From Cryptosporangium sp044454545 (GTDB lineage: Bacteria; Actinomycetota; Actinomycetes; Mycobacteriales; Cryptosporangiaceae): a stretch of DNA of 64,000 nt. The position numbers were made by a program, and so were the translations under genes. Each line of letters begins with the position of its first letter. Position 1 is the stretch's first letter. Shown in pieces: positions 31,286 through 39,061 of the stretch. The stretch is from contig NZ_JBITDV010000005.1 of the NCBI RefSeq assembly GCF_044454545.1, forward strand, positions 496,001 to 560,000, read 5' to 3'. The notes below the pieces were generated by a model that worked only from the letters and a program-made list of their open reading frames with translations, made no database searches and was not told the origin of the DNA.

Positions 31286-31496
31286 GGGGGCTCCTCGGTG
31301 GACGCTGGGTCTGGACGCGGAACCACGCGGTCCCGCGGCGGTAGCGGGTCTTGATCGCGGTGACCAGCAGCTCGCGGTCGGGCGCCAGGTCGAGCACGAA
31401 CGCGGTGTCGACGCCACGCCGGAACGCCAGCGAGTCCGGGTGCACCCGAGCGACGTCGTTGATCGCGCGGGCAAAGAAGCGGCCGGTGCGGTTCAC
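31260..31496 (-). CDS. Small phage protein
   Basis: 78 residues from the GTG at 31496: VNRTGRFFARAINDVARVHP, VDTAFVLDLAPDRELLVTAI, KTRYRRGTAWFRVQTQRPP. Its start overlaps the previous stop by 4 nt and its end overlaps the next gene by 26 nt. Family unknown. Confidence 0.65.
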   Translation of the reverse strand: MNRTGRFFARAINDVARVHPDSLAFRRGVDTAFVLDLAPDRELLVTAIKTRYRRGTAWFRVQTQRPPRSPRARHIHVR

Positions 31497-31750
31497 GGGG
31501 CCAGCTCGATCGGCGCCGGGGTCAGGGTGCCGGCGACGATGGCGGCTAACTGGTCCTCCGGACGCGGGCCGAACTCCTGCCAGCTGCCGACACGGATCTC
31601 GCGGCGGCCCGGATAGTCGCGGGCGATCCGCTCCTGCAGGGAGTCGATGTCGTCCATGCTGCTGACGGGCAGGGCACGGGTGATGCCGCAGTTGTCGGCT
31701 CTGAGCCGGCCGCCGACGACGTGGGTGTAGGAGATGAAGAGCCGGTACAC
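31493..31750 (-). CDS. Small phage protein
   Basis: 85 residues from the GTG at 31750: VYRLFISYTHVVGGRLRADN, then DSLQERIARDYPGRREIRVG, then SWQEFGPRPEDQ. The start lies 1 nt after the stop of the DUF2637 protein. Short proteins with the YxLFISYTHV opening occur in actinobacterial mobile elements; the role is unknown. Confidence 0.7.
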   Translation of the reverse strand: MYRLFISYTHVVGGRLRADNCGITRALPVSSMDDIDSLQERIARDYPGRREIRVGSWQEFGPRPEDQLAAIVAGTLTPAPIELAP

Positions 31751-31751
31751 G

Positions 31752-32639
31752 TCAGTCCTCTCCGGGGATTGCAGGCGCCGGGTCAGTCGCCGCGGGCACG
31801 CCCTCGGCGGGCTGCTCGCCGCATGCCTGTTCGACCTCGCGGCGCAGCTCGTCGATCCGCGCTGAACCCGGTGCGCGGCGCCAGAACCCGCGCGTGAGGG
31901 CACGGCTGGGCACCCGGCCCTCCAGCTCGGCCTCGTCGCTCAGCCATTGCCGGACCTGTTCGTCAGTCGGCCGCTGGTCGGAACGGTGCAGCGCGTCGGA
32001 GAGCTGCTCCCACAGTCCGGCGCGGCTGGCCTGTGCCCGGTCGCGCCCGGCGTGCGCGGCCGCGGCGGCTGCCTCCGCGGCCGCGCGACGTCGTGCCTGG
32101 TCAGTGGCCTCTTCCTGAGCGTTCAGGATGGCGGCCTCGGCGTCCCAGGCCGCGGCGAGCTCGGGCCACCACGCGTCCATGACGGCCGGGTCCGGGCCGG
32201 GTTCGGCCAGCGGCGCCGCGGCGTCGATCACCTCGCCTGCGCGCTGCGCGGTGGAGAGCAGCGCGGCGGTCGCGGTGACCATCAGCCCATCGATCGCGAG
32301 CGGCCCGACGGCTACGGTGAGGCGGTCCTCGCCGTAGTAGGCCAGCAGCGCGGACGCGTGCTGATAGGAGACGAACGCGGCCACCGCGATCACCGGGACC
32401 AGCCCGCCGCGGCGGGCGAGGGTCCACCGCCAGCCGTGGCGCCACGTGTTGCGGGCCAGGATCTCGATACCGACGACGACCGCGACCGGCCAGAACACGG
32501 CGAGCGCGACAGCGAGCCACTCCGGGCCCCAACCGTCCGGCGCGCCGGACGCCGGCATGTACGTGTGCCGAACGTTCAGGCAGACGCTGAACGCCCCGCC
32601 CAGCACGAGCCCGATGTACGCCCAGATCCGGCCGCTCAC
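31752..32639 (-). CDS. DUF2637-type membrane protein (Spd-like)
   Basis: 295 residues from the GTG at 32639. Four hydrophobic helices in the first ~125 residues: AYIGLVLGGAFSVCLNV, EWLAVALAVFWPVAVVVGIE, GLVPVIAVAAFVSYQHASAL and GPLAIDGLMVTATAALL. This matches DUF2637, known from Streptomyces conjugative plasmids (spread functions) and phages. The C-terminal half is a cytoplasmic, Ala/Glu/Arg-rich coiled coil with DEQVRQWLSDEAELEGRVPS. A conjugation role in a tailed phage is unlikely; signalling at the membrane is possible. Confidence 0.8.
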   Translation of the reverse strand: MSGRIWAYIGLVLGGAFSVCLNVRHTYMPASGAPDGWGPEWLAVALAVFWPVAVVVGIEILARNTWRHGWRWTLARRGGLVPVIAVAAFVSYQHASALLAYYGEDRLTVAVGPLAIDGLMVTATAALLSTAQRAGEVIDAAAPLAEPGPDPAVMDAWWPELAAAWDAEAAILNAQEEATDQARRRAAAEAAAAAAHAGRDRAQASRAGLWEQLSDALHRSDQRPTDEQVRQWLSDEAELEGRVPSRALTRGFWRRAPGSARIDELRREVEQACGEQPAEGVPAATDPAPAIPGED

Positions 32640-33538
32640 TGCCCGCCTCCGGCAGACGACGCCGGGCCGGACTTCTCCGAGCGGCCTCGGGCGATCTCGG
32701 CCGCGCGCAGGTAGGCCTGGCGGTCCTTGGCCCGCCCGGGTTGGCCGGCGAGATAGTCCACGCCGTCCTCGAGCCGCGACACCGAGCCGCGGAAGATGGT
32801 GACGAGCCGTTCGGCCCTCTCCTCGACCGTCGGTTCGTTGGGCTCGAATCTGATCCGGATGCCGACCGTCGTGTCCGTGCACGCCGGGCAGCGCCCCGTG
32901 CCGTCGCAGGTCACGCAGGAGACGCCGAACAGGTGCGCGGCGCCGGCGCAGCCCGGGCACAGGCTGGCGCCGCCGCAGGTGTCGCAGGGCGCCAGGATCA
33001 GCGTCAGCGCCTCTCGGACCTCAGCGGACCAGCGACGCCACGTGACGTGCTGCAGCAGCTGCTGGCGGGGGTCGGCGACGCGGTCGACGATCTCCAGCGG
33101 GAACTGCAGGGTGCGTTCGCCGATCGGATCGCGGTCTAGCTGGTCGTCGGTACCGTCGCCGGCGAACACCGCGAAGTGCACCTGGACCGTGCGGCCCGCC
33201 GGGCGCAGGGGGACGCGCTCGTGCTGTGGCGCCAGGGCGAGCGCGGCCAAGGCGTGAGGGTCCGCTACGGCGGCCGCGCCGGGCGCCGAGCTCGACGCCT
33301 CGTCTGCGGTCGCGGGCGCTGCCGCGACCTGGCGCGCGGCGTCCAGCGCCTCGGCCACACGGTGCCGGAACTGCTCGGTCGAGCTGAGGGCGAAGCGGCC
33401 GCAGCCTCGGCATTCGAGGTACCCGCCCATCGCCAACGTGTAGGGGCTGGTCGGCTCATGGGCGTTGAACGCGTTCACGGCGGCGTCGGTCTGGAGCGAA
33501 TCCCAGGCCGCTGCGACGCGGTGTGACGTGGGGGTCAT
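32636..33538 (-). CDS. DnaJ-like zinc-finger protein
   Basis: 300 residues from the ATG at 33538. A CxxC pair near residue 45 (YLECRGCGRFAL). The centre carries four CxxC units in DnaJ arrangement (CDTCGGASLCPGCAG, then CVTCDGTGRCPAC). The C-terminal helix region includes VEERAERLVTIFRGSVSRLE. No J domain is visible. It directly follows the initiator gene (4-nt overlap), so a helper role in replication or a chaperone-like role in initiator activation is plausible, by analogy with host DnaJ in lambda replication. Confidence 0.7.
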   Translation of the reverse strand: MTPTSHRVAAAWDSLQTDAAVNAFNAHEPTSPYTLAMGGYLECRGCGRFALSSTEQFRHRVAEALDAARQVAAAPATADEASSSAPGAAAVADPHALAALALAPQHERVPLRPAGRTVQVHFAVFAGDGTDDQLDRDPIGERTLQFPLEIVDRVADPRQQLLQHVTWRRWSAEVREALTLILAPCDTCGGASLCPGCAGAAHLFGVSCVTCDGTGRCPACTDTTVGIRIRFEPNEPTVEERAERLVTIFRGSVSRLEDGVDYLAGQPGRAKDRQAYLRAAEIARGRSEKSGPASSAGGGQ

Positions 33539-34539
33539 GCGGGTCTCCTGTCGGGTGTGGAGTGGACGAGGCGCAGATGGCCGCGGCCGCCTGCGGCGGT
33601 GCGTCGGCCCGGGCCGGGATCCGGCATCTGGGGCAGCGGAACCGTCGGAGTCGCGTCGGCGGGGGCGTCGACGGCGGCCGCGGCGTCCGTCGACCCGGGA
33701 TGGTCGGCCGGGTCGGACGGCACTAAGCGCCCCGGGACTCGGGCAACGCCTCGCCACGGATGCACCCCAAGGCCGAGAGCGGGATCGACTTTGGCTGTCC
33801 ACAGGTCGACGCCGTCGCGCGTGGGAGGGGTGACCGCAGTGCTCGGCCGAGAGTGGGTTGGTCGTAGTGGTGGTTGGTCTATGGGTTGGTGGGTGGGCGC
33901 TAGCGCCACCTGATCGAGGCGCTGGCGCCGTGTGATCGGGTCATCAGGGGGCGCTAGCGCCGTGTGATCGAGTGCGACCGCGGCCGGAACAGGTGGCGCT
34001 GGCGCCGTGTGATCGGGTTGTTCACAGGGCGCTGGCGCCGTCAGTTCGACGCGGACGGCCGGTTGTCCACAGGGCGCCGGCGGCGTTTCGTCGTCCGGGA
34101 GCTCGCTGGCGGGCAGGAGCTCGAATCGTTCGAGTAGGTCCTCGGGGTAGCTGAGCCGGTAGTCGCTGGCGCGCTGGCCGCGGCCGTAGCTGCTGCCGGA
34201 TTCGAGCTGGTTGTAGAGGCCGTACGCGACGAGCCGGCGCAGGCAGCGGCCGACGACGTCCTCGCTCAGCCCGGTGACCTTGGCCAGCAGCTTGGTGCCG
34301 GGCCGGACGCGGGTTCCGTCGGGGTCTGCGTAGGTGGCGCCGACGAGGCCGACGAGCATGACGTTCTGCGGCGACGGTGCGGACTTCCGGCGTTTCGGGT
34401 CGCGCTCGACCGGGAGGATGATGCGCCGCAGTAGCCGTTCCCATTCGAAGCGGTCGGCGTTGATCAGGCGGGGCGCGGCCGCCTGGTCTTGGGGGTCCTG
34501 GCCTGGGACGTCCTCGTCGCCCCGGGCGGTGTTGCTCAC
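33535..34539 (-). CDS. Winged-helix replication initiator-like protein (O-like)
   Basis: 334 residues. The N-terminal ~140 residues form a winged-helix domain: RRIILPVERDPKRRKSAPSP, VMLVGLVGATYADPDGTRVR, KLLAKVTGLSEDVVGRCLRR and LVAYGLYNQLESGSSYGRGQ, as in phage primosomal or initiator proteins. The rest is Pro/Ala low complexity. The DNA encoding that low-complexity part carries at least five iteron-like repeats (33896-34084), matching the lambda O design in which the origin lies within the initiator gene. Function assigned from domain type and context. Confidence 0.7.
   Translation of the reverse strand: MSNTARGDEDVPGQDPQDQAAAPRLINADRFEWERLLRRIILPVERDPKRRKSAPSPQNVMLVGLVGATYADPDGTRVRPGTKLLAKVTGLSEDVVGRCLRRLVAYGLYNQLESGSSYGRGQRASDYRLSYPEDLLERFELLPASELPDDETPPAPCGQPAVRVELTAPAPCEQPDHTAPAPPVPAAVALDHTALAPPDDPITRRQRLDQVALAPTHQPIDQPPLRPTHSRPSTAVTPPTRDGVDLWTAKVDPALGLGVHPWRGVARVPGRLVPSDPADHPGSTDAAAAVDAPADATPTVPLPQMPDPGPGRRTAAGGRGHLRLVHSTPDRRPA
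33896..34084. repeat. Iteron-like repeats, candidate replication origin
   Basis: Five copies of GGCGCT(A/G)GCGCC start at 33896, 33918, 33950, 33995 and 34028; a sixth, weaker GGCGCCGGCGGC is at 34073. The first four are followed by 4 nt and GATCG, the fifth by GTTCG. Start-to-start distances are 22, 32, 45, 33 and 45 bp, close to multiples of 11. The second copy is read in a different frame of the initiator gene from the others. A G/T-rich, less GC-rich segment (33841-33895) borders the array. Confidence 0.65.
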
Positions 34540-34589
34540 GTGCTCTCCCGGATGGATCGGTGGTTCGGGGGTTACAGCCGGAAGTGGGT

Positions 34590-34695
34590 GGCCGGCCGGT
34601 GCCCAGGGGTGGAGGCACCGGCCGGCCGTGCGGGCCGCGGGTCGGTCAAGGGACGCCGCGGCCCCGGCCTCCCCGCGGGCAGCAGCGCGGGGAGG
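34590..34695. terminator. Two tandem strong hairpins before the initiator gene
   Basis: First: GGCCGGCCGGTGCC (34590-34603) with GGCACCGGCCGGCC (34614-34627), perfect 14-bp arms and a 10-nt loop. Second: CCTCCCCGCG (34668-34677) with CGCGGGGAGG (34686-34695). They lie in the 172-bp gap between a small gene and the initiator, where they could terminate or attenuate leftward early transcription. Confidence 0.6.
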
Positions 34696-34711
34696 GAGGC
34701 TCCGAGGTCGG

Positions 34712-34888
34712 CTACGTCGCCGGTGTCTCGATCGTCACTTCGAGGGCGCGGCCGCCGTCGTTGTGCCAGCTCGCGGTCAACCGGAACCGCGGGTAGGCGT
34801 CGTCGGGGACGTCCTGCAGCGCGGCCCGCAGCTCGCGGGCGCTCATGCCGTGCAGCTCGCGGGGCGCGCGGATCACGGTCCTGGTCAT
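34712..34888 (-). CDS. 58-residue phage protein
   Basis: ATG at 34888 with GGGAGG at good spacing. Product MTRTVIRAPRELHGMSAREL, then RAALQDVPDDAYPRFRLTAS, ending in VTIETPAT. A compact alpha/beta protein; the 'ARELRAALQDVPDDA' helix followed by strands is seen in other small actinophage proteins. Function unknown. The two hairpins follow its stop. Confidence 0.7.
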   Translation of the reverse strand: MTRTVIRAPRELHGMSARELRAALQDVPDDAYPRFRLTASWHNDGGRALEVTIETPAT

Positions 34889-34933
34889 GGTGCCTCCCGG
34901 CGGTGTTTGGTCAGGTCTGGACGGTGCGGCGGG

Positions 34934-35227
34934 TCAATCGACCGGGGCCCCGAGCAGCGGCACGTCGTAGCGCGTCAGCACCGGCGATCGCGCCGCACCC
35001 GGCCCCGGGTCGCGCCGCGCGTCGACGTGGTGGCCGTCGGCAAGGTGGATCGGCGCGTGGCCACCGGTGCGCTGCAGCCGCAGCTGCTCGCTCTGGCCGT
35101 CGACCGTCTCGCGGTGACGAGCCGTCCGGCTGCCGCGCCACGGCACGAGCAGCAGGCCGAGCACGCCGAGTCCGACGACGCTGATCAGCAGCGCGACGGC
35201 CGCCGTCCACATCACCCAATCCGGCAT
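34934..35227 (-). CDS. Small membrane protein
   Basis: 97 residues: MPDWVMWTAAVALLISVVGL begins a single long helix (to about residue 28, LLLVPW), followed by a basic/His-rich cytoplasmic part (RHRETVDGQSEQLRLQRTGG, HHVDARRD). No family recognised. It is an early gene separated from its neighbours by hairpin-containing gaps. Confidence 0.65.
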   Translation of the reverse strand: MPDWVMWTAAVALLISVVGLGVLGLLLVPWRGSRTARHRETVDGQSEQLRLQRTGGHAPIHLADGHHVDARRDPGPGAARSPVLTRYDVPLLGAPVD

Positions 35228-35302
35228 AGGGGGTCCTCTCGATGGATGGGGTCCGGAAGAGACGGCCGACCCCGGAAGGGGGATCGGGGCCGGCCGCCCG
35301 GT
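35228..35302. terminator. Intergenic hairpin
   Basis: GGCCGACCCC (35264-35273) faces GGGGCCGGCC (about 35286-35295); arms pair with one mismatch. Probable partial terminator inside the early run. Confidence 0.45.
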
Positions 35303-35923
35303 CTAGGGAGCCGCCTCCGCGGCCGCGGGTTCGGACTGGGCGATCGCGCGCTCCAGCCGGGCGATCACCAGTTCGGTCTCGTCCGCGGTGAGCGACGTCG
35401 ACGACAGGACCGACCGGCCGATGGCCTCGGCCATGTAGCCGCGATACGCGTCCTCGTCGTCCAGGTCGACGCCGACCACGGGCAGCAACGCGAACATCCG
35501 GTTCCGGCGCCGCTGCAATCGCTCGACCGCCACGGATTGCGCGTCGACCAGAGCGACCGCCCGGGTCTTGAAGTCCTGCTGCAGCACGGCCGCGACCGCG
35601 TCCGGCAACTGGCCGTCGGTGGTCGCGGCAGCCGCCTCGGCGCCGAGCGCCGTCAGGTCCTCAAGCGCCGCCGCGGCCGCGAGCCGCTCCCGGAAACCGG
35701 TGACCCACGCGAGCACGCCTGGGCCCGCGTACTCGGTCGCCAGGGTCAGCCTGGTTTCGTAGGAGTCGGCGGTCGCTTCGAGCTCGTCGGCGTTCCGGTG
35801 GAGCCAGCCCAGCGCTTCGGCGCGATGCGCCGAGAGGGAGGTGTCGGCGGCAGCGAGCGCCGCGGCCTGATCGCGCATCCGGGTGGCGGTGCGGCGCAGC
35901 AGCGCCGTACCGGCGGCGTTCAC
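35303..35923 (-). CDS. Helical phage protein of unknown function
   Basis: 206 residues from the GTG at 35923 (GTGA overlap with the upstream gene). Almost entirely Ala/Leu/Glu/Arg helices, likely coiled coil: TALLRRTATRMRDQAAALAA, HRNADELEATADSYETRLTL, ETELVIARLERAIAQSEPAA. No catalytic motif is visible. Ends in a low-complexity Ala/Glu tail. Confidence 0.7.
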   Translation of the reverse strand: MNAAGTALLRRTATRMRDQAAALAAADTSLSAHRAEALGWLHRNADELEATADSYETRLTLATEYAGPGVLAWVTGFRERLAAAAALEDLTALGAEAAAATTDGQLPDAVAAVLQQDFKTRAVALVDAQSVAVERLQRRRNRMFALLPVVGVDLDDEDAYRGYMAEAIGRSVLSSTSLTADETELVIARLERAIAQSEPAAAEAAP

Positions 35924-36285
35924 CGGGCCACCGTCCGGACCGTGGCGAGGACGCCGGGCCGTGGCGCGCGGCCGGCCAGCCGGCACGGCGAGCACCGCGG
36001 GTCGCCAAGAACGTACTCGTCTCCGTAGCGGGCTCCCCCGCACTCCGGGCAGCGCGGCACCGGGCCGTCGACCGGGATCACGATCCGCGGATGACGGCGC
36101 GTCTGGTGGCCGCGCGCAGACGCCTCCGCGGCCGACTTGGTGGCAAAGCCGCTAGCGCCGACCCGCGGACAGGTCGTGCAGGACCAGCCGAAGCAGAACC
36201 GCTCACCGTCGAGGAAGACGTCGAAGCCCGCCTCGGGGTCCAGCAGCGTCGGGACCTCCGCGACCCGAGTGATCGCAATCGTCAC
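35920..36285 (-). CDS. Zinc-binding phage protein
   Basis: 121 residues from the ATG at 36285. A beta-rich start (FDVFLDGERFCFGW) is followed by SCTTCPRVG, a helix with KSAAEASARGHQTRRH, then PRCPECGGARYG and DPRCSPCRLAGR. Three CxxC pairs with the HxxxxH point to zinc-ribbon folding. Function unknown; start and stop overlap its neighbours. Confidence 0.7.
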   Translation of the reverse strand: MTIAITRVAEVPTLLDPEAGFDVFLDGERFCFGWSCTTCPRVGASGFATKSAAEASARGHQTRRHPRIVIPVDGPVPRCPECGGARYGDEYVLGDPRCSPCRLAGRAPRPGVLATVRTVAR

Positions 36286-36824
36286 GTCGCCTCACCACCG
36301 TCGGCGATGTAACCGGCGCTCGTCCACGCCTCGACCGCGATCTCGCCGACCCGGCCGTGAGCGGTCAGCTTCCGGAACTCCTGGGTACGCGATCCGTCTC
36401 CGTACTCGACCGATGGGCCGATGCTCGAGACGGGCTCTCCGAGGCCGAGCGGCCCGGCCCACCGTGCGAGGTCGTCCGGTCCGCCATCCACGTAGACCGT
36501 GACGCCGTCTTCCCACTTCTCGGTGCCGTCCGCTCCGACCACCTCGTGGGGCCAGTAGCGGAGGCCGCGGTTCGGGAGGTGGAGGCCGTCCCGGACCATC
36601 GCCAGCAGCACCGTCGGCAGAACCTGCGTGACCATCGGGCCGAACGAGAACACCGGTCCGAAGGGCGTATACCCGTCCGCGTCCCGATCGTTGGCGAGCA
36701 ACTCCTCGAGGGCAGCCAGCCGCGCGGCGAGCTGCTTCTTGGTCAGGCGGGAGTAGCGAGCGACACGGGCGCGGTTGCGGTCGAACGAGCTGATGTAGCT
36801 CAGCTCGTCGTCGACATCGGTCAT
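36282..36824 (-). CDS. Phage protein of unknown function
   Basis: 180 residues. Begins MTDVDDELSYISSFDRNRAR, with a helix KKQLAARLAALEELLAND, then FGPVFSFGPMVTQVLPTVLL and LRYWPHEVVGADGTEKWEDG. No known domain. The ATG overlaps the end of the upstream gene and its stop overlaps the next start, so it is part of a strictly coupled early cassette. Confidence 0.7.
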   Translation of the reverse strand: MTDVDDELSYISSFDRNRARVARYSRLTKKQLAARLAALEELLANDRDADGYTPFGPVFSFGPMVTQVLPTVLLAMVRDGLHLPNRGLRYWPHEVVGADGTEKWEDGVTVYVDGGPDDLARWAGPLGLGEPVSSIGPSVEYGDGSRTQEFRKLTAHGRVGEIAVEAWTSAGYIADGGEAT

Positions 36825-37696
36825 CACTGGTCACCGCCGGCCGCAGCCGCCGCGGGGAAGTCGAACTGCACGACGTAGGTGACCGGGCCGAACTGCTTCC
36901 GGGTGTTGATCGAGCCGTGGTCCTCGACGACGTCGGCCTCGATCGCGGCCGCCGCGACGTAGACAATGTTCCGCGCGGACTCGGGGTCGCGGTCGCGCAC
37001 GTGGTGCACCAAGTACGGCCTCGGGGGCGTCAGCGCGCCGGGGTGGGTCGCGAGAAAGTCGATCGCGTCGCGCAGGCCGCTGAGGACCTCGGCCCGGCGG
37101 GCGAGCGCCGCCAGCTCGGCGACGGCCGGGAACAGGTCGCCGGCGACGGAGCTGGTCGCGTCGACGCCGCGGTCATCCAGGACGGTGATACGGCTGATGC
37201 GGTCGCCTGCGCGGAGCTGGCCGAGGAGCACGTCGACGTGCCGACGCGCGTCGCGCTGGCCAAGCCCGCGGTCGGTAGCGCGCCGTACGCCGTCGCGGCG
37301 CCAGGACACGGTGTACGTCGGCGTTGCGGTGGCGGGCTCGGCCTGCAGCTCAAGGCCTAGCAATGACAGGCCGCGGTCGGTGATCCACCAATCGCCGGTC
37401 GCCTCGTCGAGGGCGATCAGGTCGTGACGGCGCAGCACCGCGACTTGCTCGGGCGAGGGGAGCTGGTGGAGGCTGTGGACGTGCACGATGCGTAGGTCGC
37501 AGAGCGCCATGCCGGCGCTGGTCACCCACATCGACGGGTAGCCGCCGAGCGTCTCGACGCCGACCCAGCCGTCGGCCACCAGGTCGTCGATGCCGTCCGG
37601 GACGCCGACGATCAGGGCCCGGTTGTCGTAGAGGTCTTTCACCCGGTCAGCGACGGAGACGGTGGTCTCGGCCGGCGCCGGTACAGTGCTGGTCAA
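36824..37696 (-). CDS. Phage protein of unknown function, possible winged-helix
   Basis: 290 residues from a TTG at 37696 preceded by AAAGGAAG. The first half has two short winged-helix-like stretches (DDLVADGWVGVETLGGYPSM, VAVLRRHDLIALDEATGDWW, ITDRGLSLLGLEL). The second half is helical, ending in a strand-rich VTYVVQFDFPA. No family is recognised. It is the first long gene of the leftward early run. Confidence 0.7.
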   Translation of the reverse strand: MTSTVPAPAETTVSVADRVKDLYDNRALIVGVPDGIDDLVADGWVGVETLGGYPSMWVTSAGMALCDLRIVHVHSLHQLPSPEQVAVLRRHDLIALDEATGDWWITDRGLSLLGLELQAEPATATPTYTVSWRRDGVRRATDRGLGQRDARRHVDVLLGQLRAGDRISRITVLDDRGVDATSSVAGDLFPAVAELAALARRAEVLSGLRDAIDFLATHPGALTPPRPYLVHHVRDRDPESARNIVYVAAAAIEADVVEDHGSINTRKQFGPVTYVVQFDFPAAAAAGGDQ

Positions 37697-37782
37697 CGGA
37701 GACTTCCTTTCAGGACAAAGGGGTCTTCGGGGTGGTGGGGCCGCGTAGGGAAGTGCGTGGCTCCGCCGCCCACTTCTTTGGG

Positions 37783-37950
37783 TCAGCGGGTCTGCGGTCG
37801 CCGCGAGTCGGCAGCGTGCTGGTCGAGTGCTGCTCCGAGCTCGGCGATGGTGCTCGTCATGCCGTGCGGAACGGTCAGGCCGACCTGAGCGTGGAGACGC
37901 GCGACGTCTCGGGCACGGATGTAAGCGGTCGCGACCTCGTAGTGGGTCAT
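37783..37950 (-). CDS. 55-residue phage protein
   Basis: ATG at 37950 overlaps the stop of the Xis-like gene (ATGA). Product MTHYEVATAYIRARDVARLH, then AQVGLTVPHGMTSTIAELGA, ending RRPQTR. Mostly helical; function unknown. Coupling to the Xis-like gene suggests a regulatory or recombination helper role. Confidence 0.65.
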   Translation of the reverse strand: MTHYEVATAYIRARDVARLHAQVGLTVPHGMTSTIAELGAALDQHAADSRRPQTR

Positions 37951-38216
37951 GACGCTGCCGCGCCGGGAACGACGTACCGGATGAGGTCTGCGCGCTTGCA
38001 GTACTTGTGGCGGCCGATCTGCTCGAGCGGCACGGGGAACTCGTCGCGCTTGGCCAGGCCGTAGCTCTTGTAGTAGCCCCAGCCCAGGGCCTCACCGGCC
38101 GTCGACAGCGGTACGAGCATTGGCAACCTCTGCAGCCGCTCCTCGTCCCACGGCTCGTCGGTCTCGTCAGCGGCGGTTTCGTCAGTCGCCGGGGCGTCGA
38201 CGCTAGCGCTGGACAT
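37947..38216 (-). CDS. Excisionase-like HTH protein
   Basis: 89 residues. After an acidic 30-residue start, a MerR/AlpA-type domain follows: LVPLSTAGEALGWGYYKSYG, LAKRDEFPVPLEQIGRHKYC, KRADLIRYV. GAGGTGG precedes the ATG. As the first gene of the leftward early run, divergent from the repressor, it fits Xis or Cro-like control of excision; which of the two is not decidable from sequence. Confidence 0.72.
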   Translation of the reverse strand: MSSASVDAPATDETAADETDEPWDEERLQRLPMLVPLSTAGEALGWGYYKSYGLAKRDEFPVPLEQIGRHKYCKRADLIRYVVPGAAAS

Positions 38217-38472
38217 GCCACCTCAACTTTCTTTTCGGAGCGCTTTAAAAGTCTTCATGTGAAACTTCGTGCGCACAACGGATCGGCTCCCGGTGGCGAC
38301 GGTGGTAGTTCCCGCAGCTCCGTGAGGACTTGTTTCTCGGTACGAGCCAGAGGGTTTCATAGTGAGAAACTCTCGTCAATTGCCGTTAGTTGCCGTCGGT
38401 TGCGATCAGGGCTTTTAGCTGCGTAGATATGCGCTAGATCGGCGCGCGTCGGGGCCTGGCAACAGCCACACT
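38217..38472. promoter_or_regulatory. Divergent control region between early run and repressor
   Basis: 256 bp, distinctly AT-richer than its surroundings. It holds three 10-bp tandem repeats (TTGCCGTTAG 38380, TTGCCGTCGG 38390, TTGCGATCAG 38400), and half sites GTTTCTC (38332), GTTTCAT (38354) and GAGAAAC (38364), plus a GTGAAAC near 38261. These are candidate repressor/Cro operators controlling lysogeny. Confidence 0.6.
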
Positions 38473-38907
38473 GTGACGCGGGCCAGTGACGCAGAGGTGC
38501 ATCCGGAACGGGCGGTGAGGATGGCAGAGCAGGCTTCGCCGACCGCGCTCAGCCGACTCATCACTGAAGTGATGGACCACGAACGACTTTCTGCAGCCGA
38601 CATAGCCCGTCGCTCCGAGGGAGAGTTCAACGCCGGCCAGCTCTCCAAGTGGCGGAACCGCACGTTCTCCGAGGCGCTGCGGCCGGCGACGATCGTCGCG
38701 CTGGCCCACGCGCTGCGGCGGCCACCGTATGAGGTCTGGGAGGCCATGGGCGCCTCGCTTGGGATTGAACCTCGGTCCTCGTCAGGCGGTTCCCGGCTGT
38801 CTCGAGCTCTCCGAGATGAGAGCTACGACTTGCTGACCCCCTCGCAGGAACATCTGGTGGTCAGCATGGCGAGCGAGATGGTCCCCAAAAGGACTAGCTC
38901 CGACTAG
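38473..38907 (+). CDS. Prophage repressor, XRE-like
   Basis: 144 residues from a GTG at 38473 (an ATG at 38521 is possible but lies directly against GAGG). The HTH is at residues 24-70: LSRLITEVMDHERLSAADIA, RRSEGEFNAGQLSKWRNRTF, ALRPATIVALAHALRRPPYE. No peptidase domain is present, so control would not be LexA/CI-type autocleavage. Its position beside the integrase and divergent to the early genes identifies it as the likely immunity repressor. Confidence 0.78.
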   Translation: MTRASDAEVHPERAVRMAEQASPTALSRLITEVMDHERLSAADIARRSEGEFNAGQLSKWRNRTFSEALRPATIVALAHALRRPPYEVWEAMGASLGIEPRSSSGGSRLSRALRDESYDLLTPSQEHLVVSMASEMVPKRTSSD

Positions 38908-39061
38908 CCGGAACGGCGGATCGGCCTCAGTCGTCGGTTGGCGATGAGCGGCAAACGACGGCCATCAATAGCGTTCACCAGCGCCCAGACGGCGCTCAGT
39001 GATAGCGATAAGGACGTACGCCGGGTCATGACGCAAGCTAGAGCGGAGGGGCAGCTTCGTC

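Noticed and set aside
31752..32639. Conjugation module suggested by the DUF2637 protein
   Set aside because: No FtsK/Tra-like translocase, relaxase or pilot-like rep is present; all surrounding genes are tailed-phage genes.
34334..36028. 564-codon rightward frame
   Set aside because: It is the complement of a run of small early genes with overlapping starts and stops; Arg/Gly/His-rich shadow.
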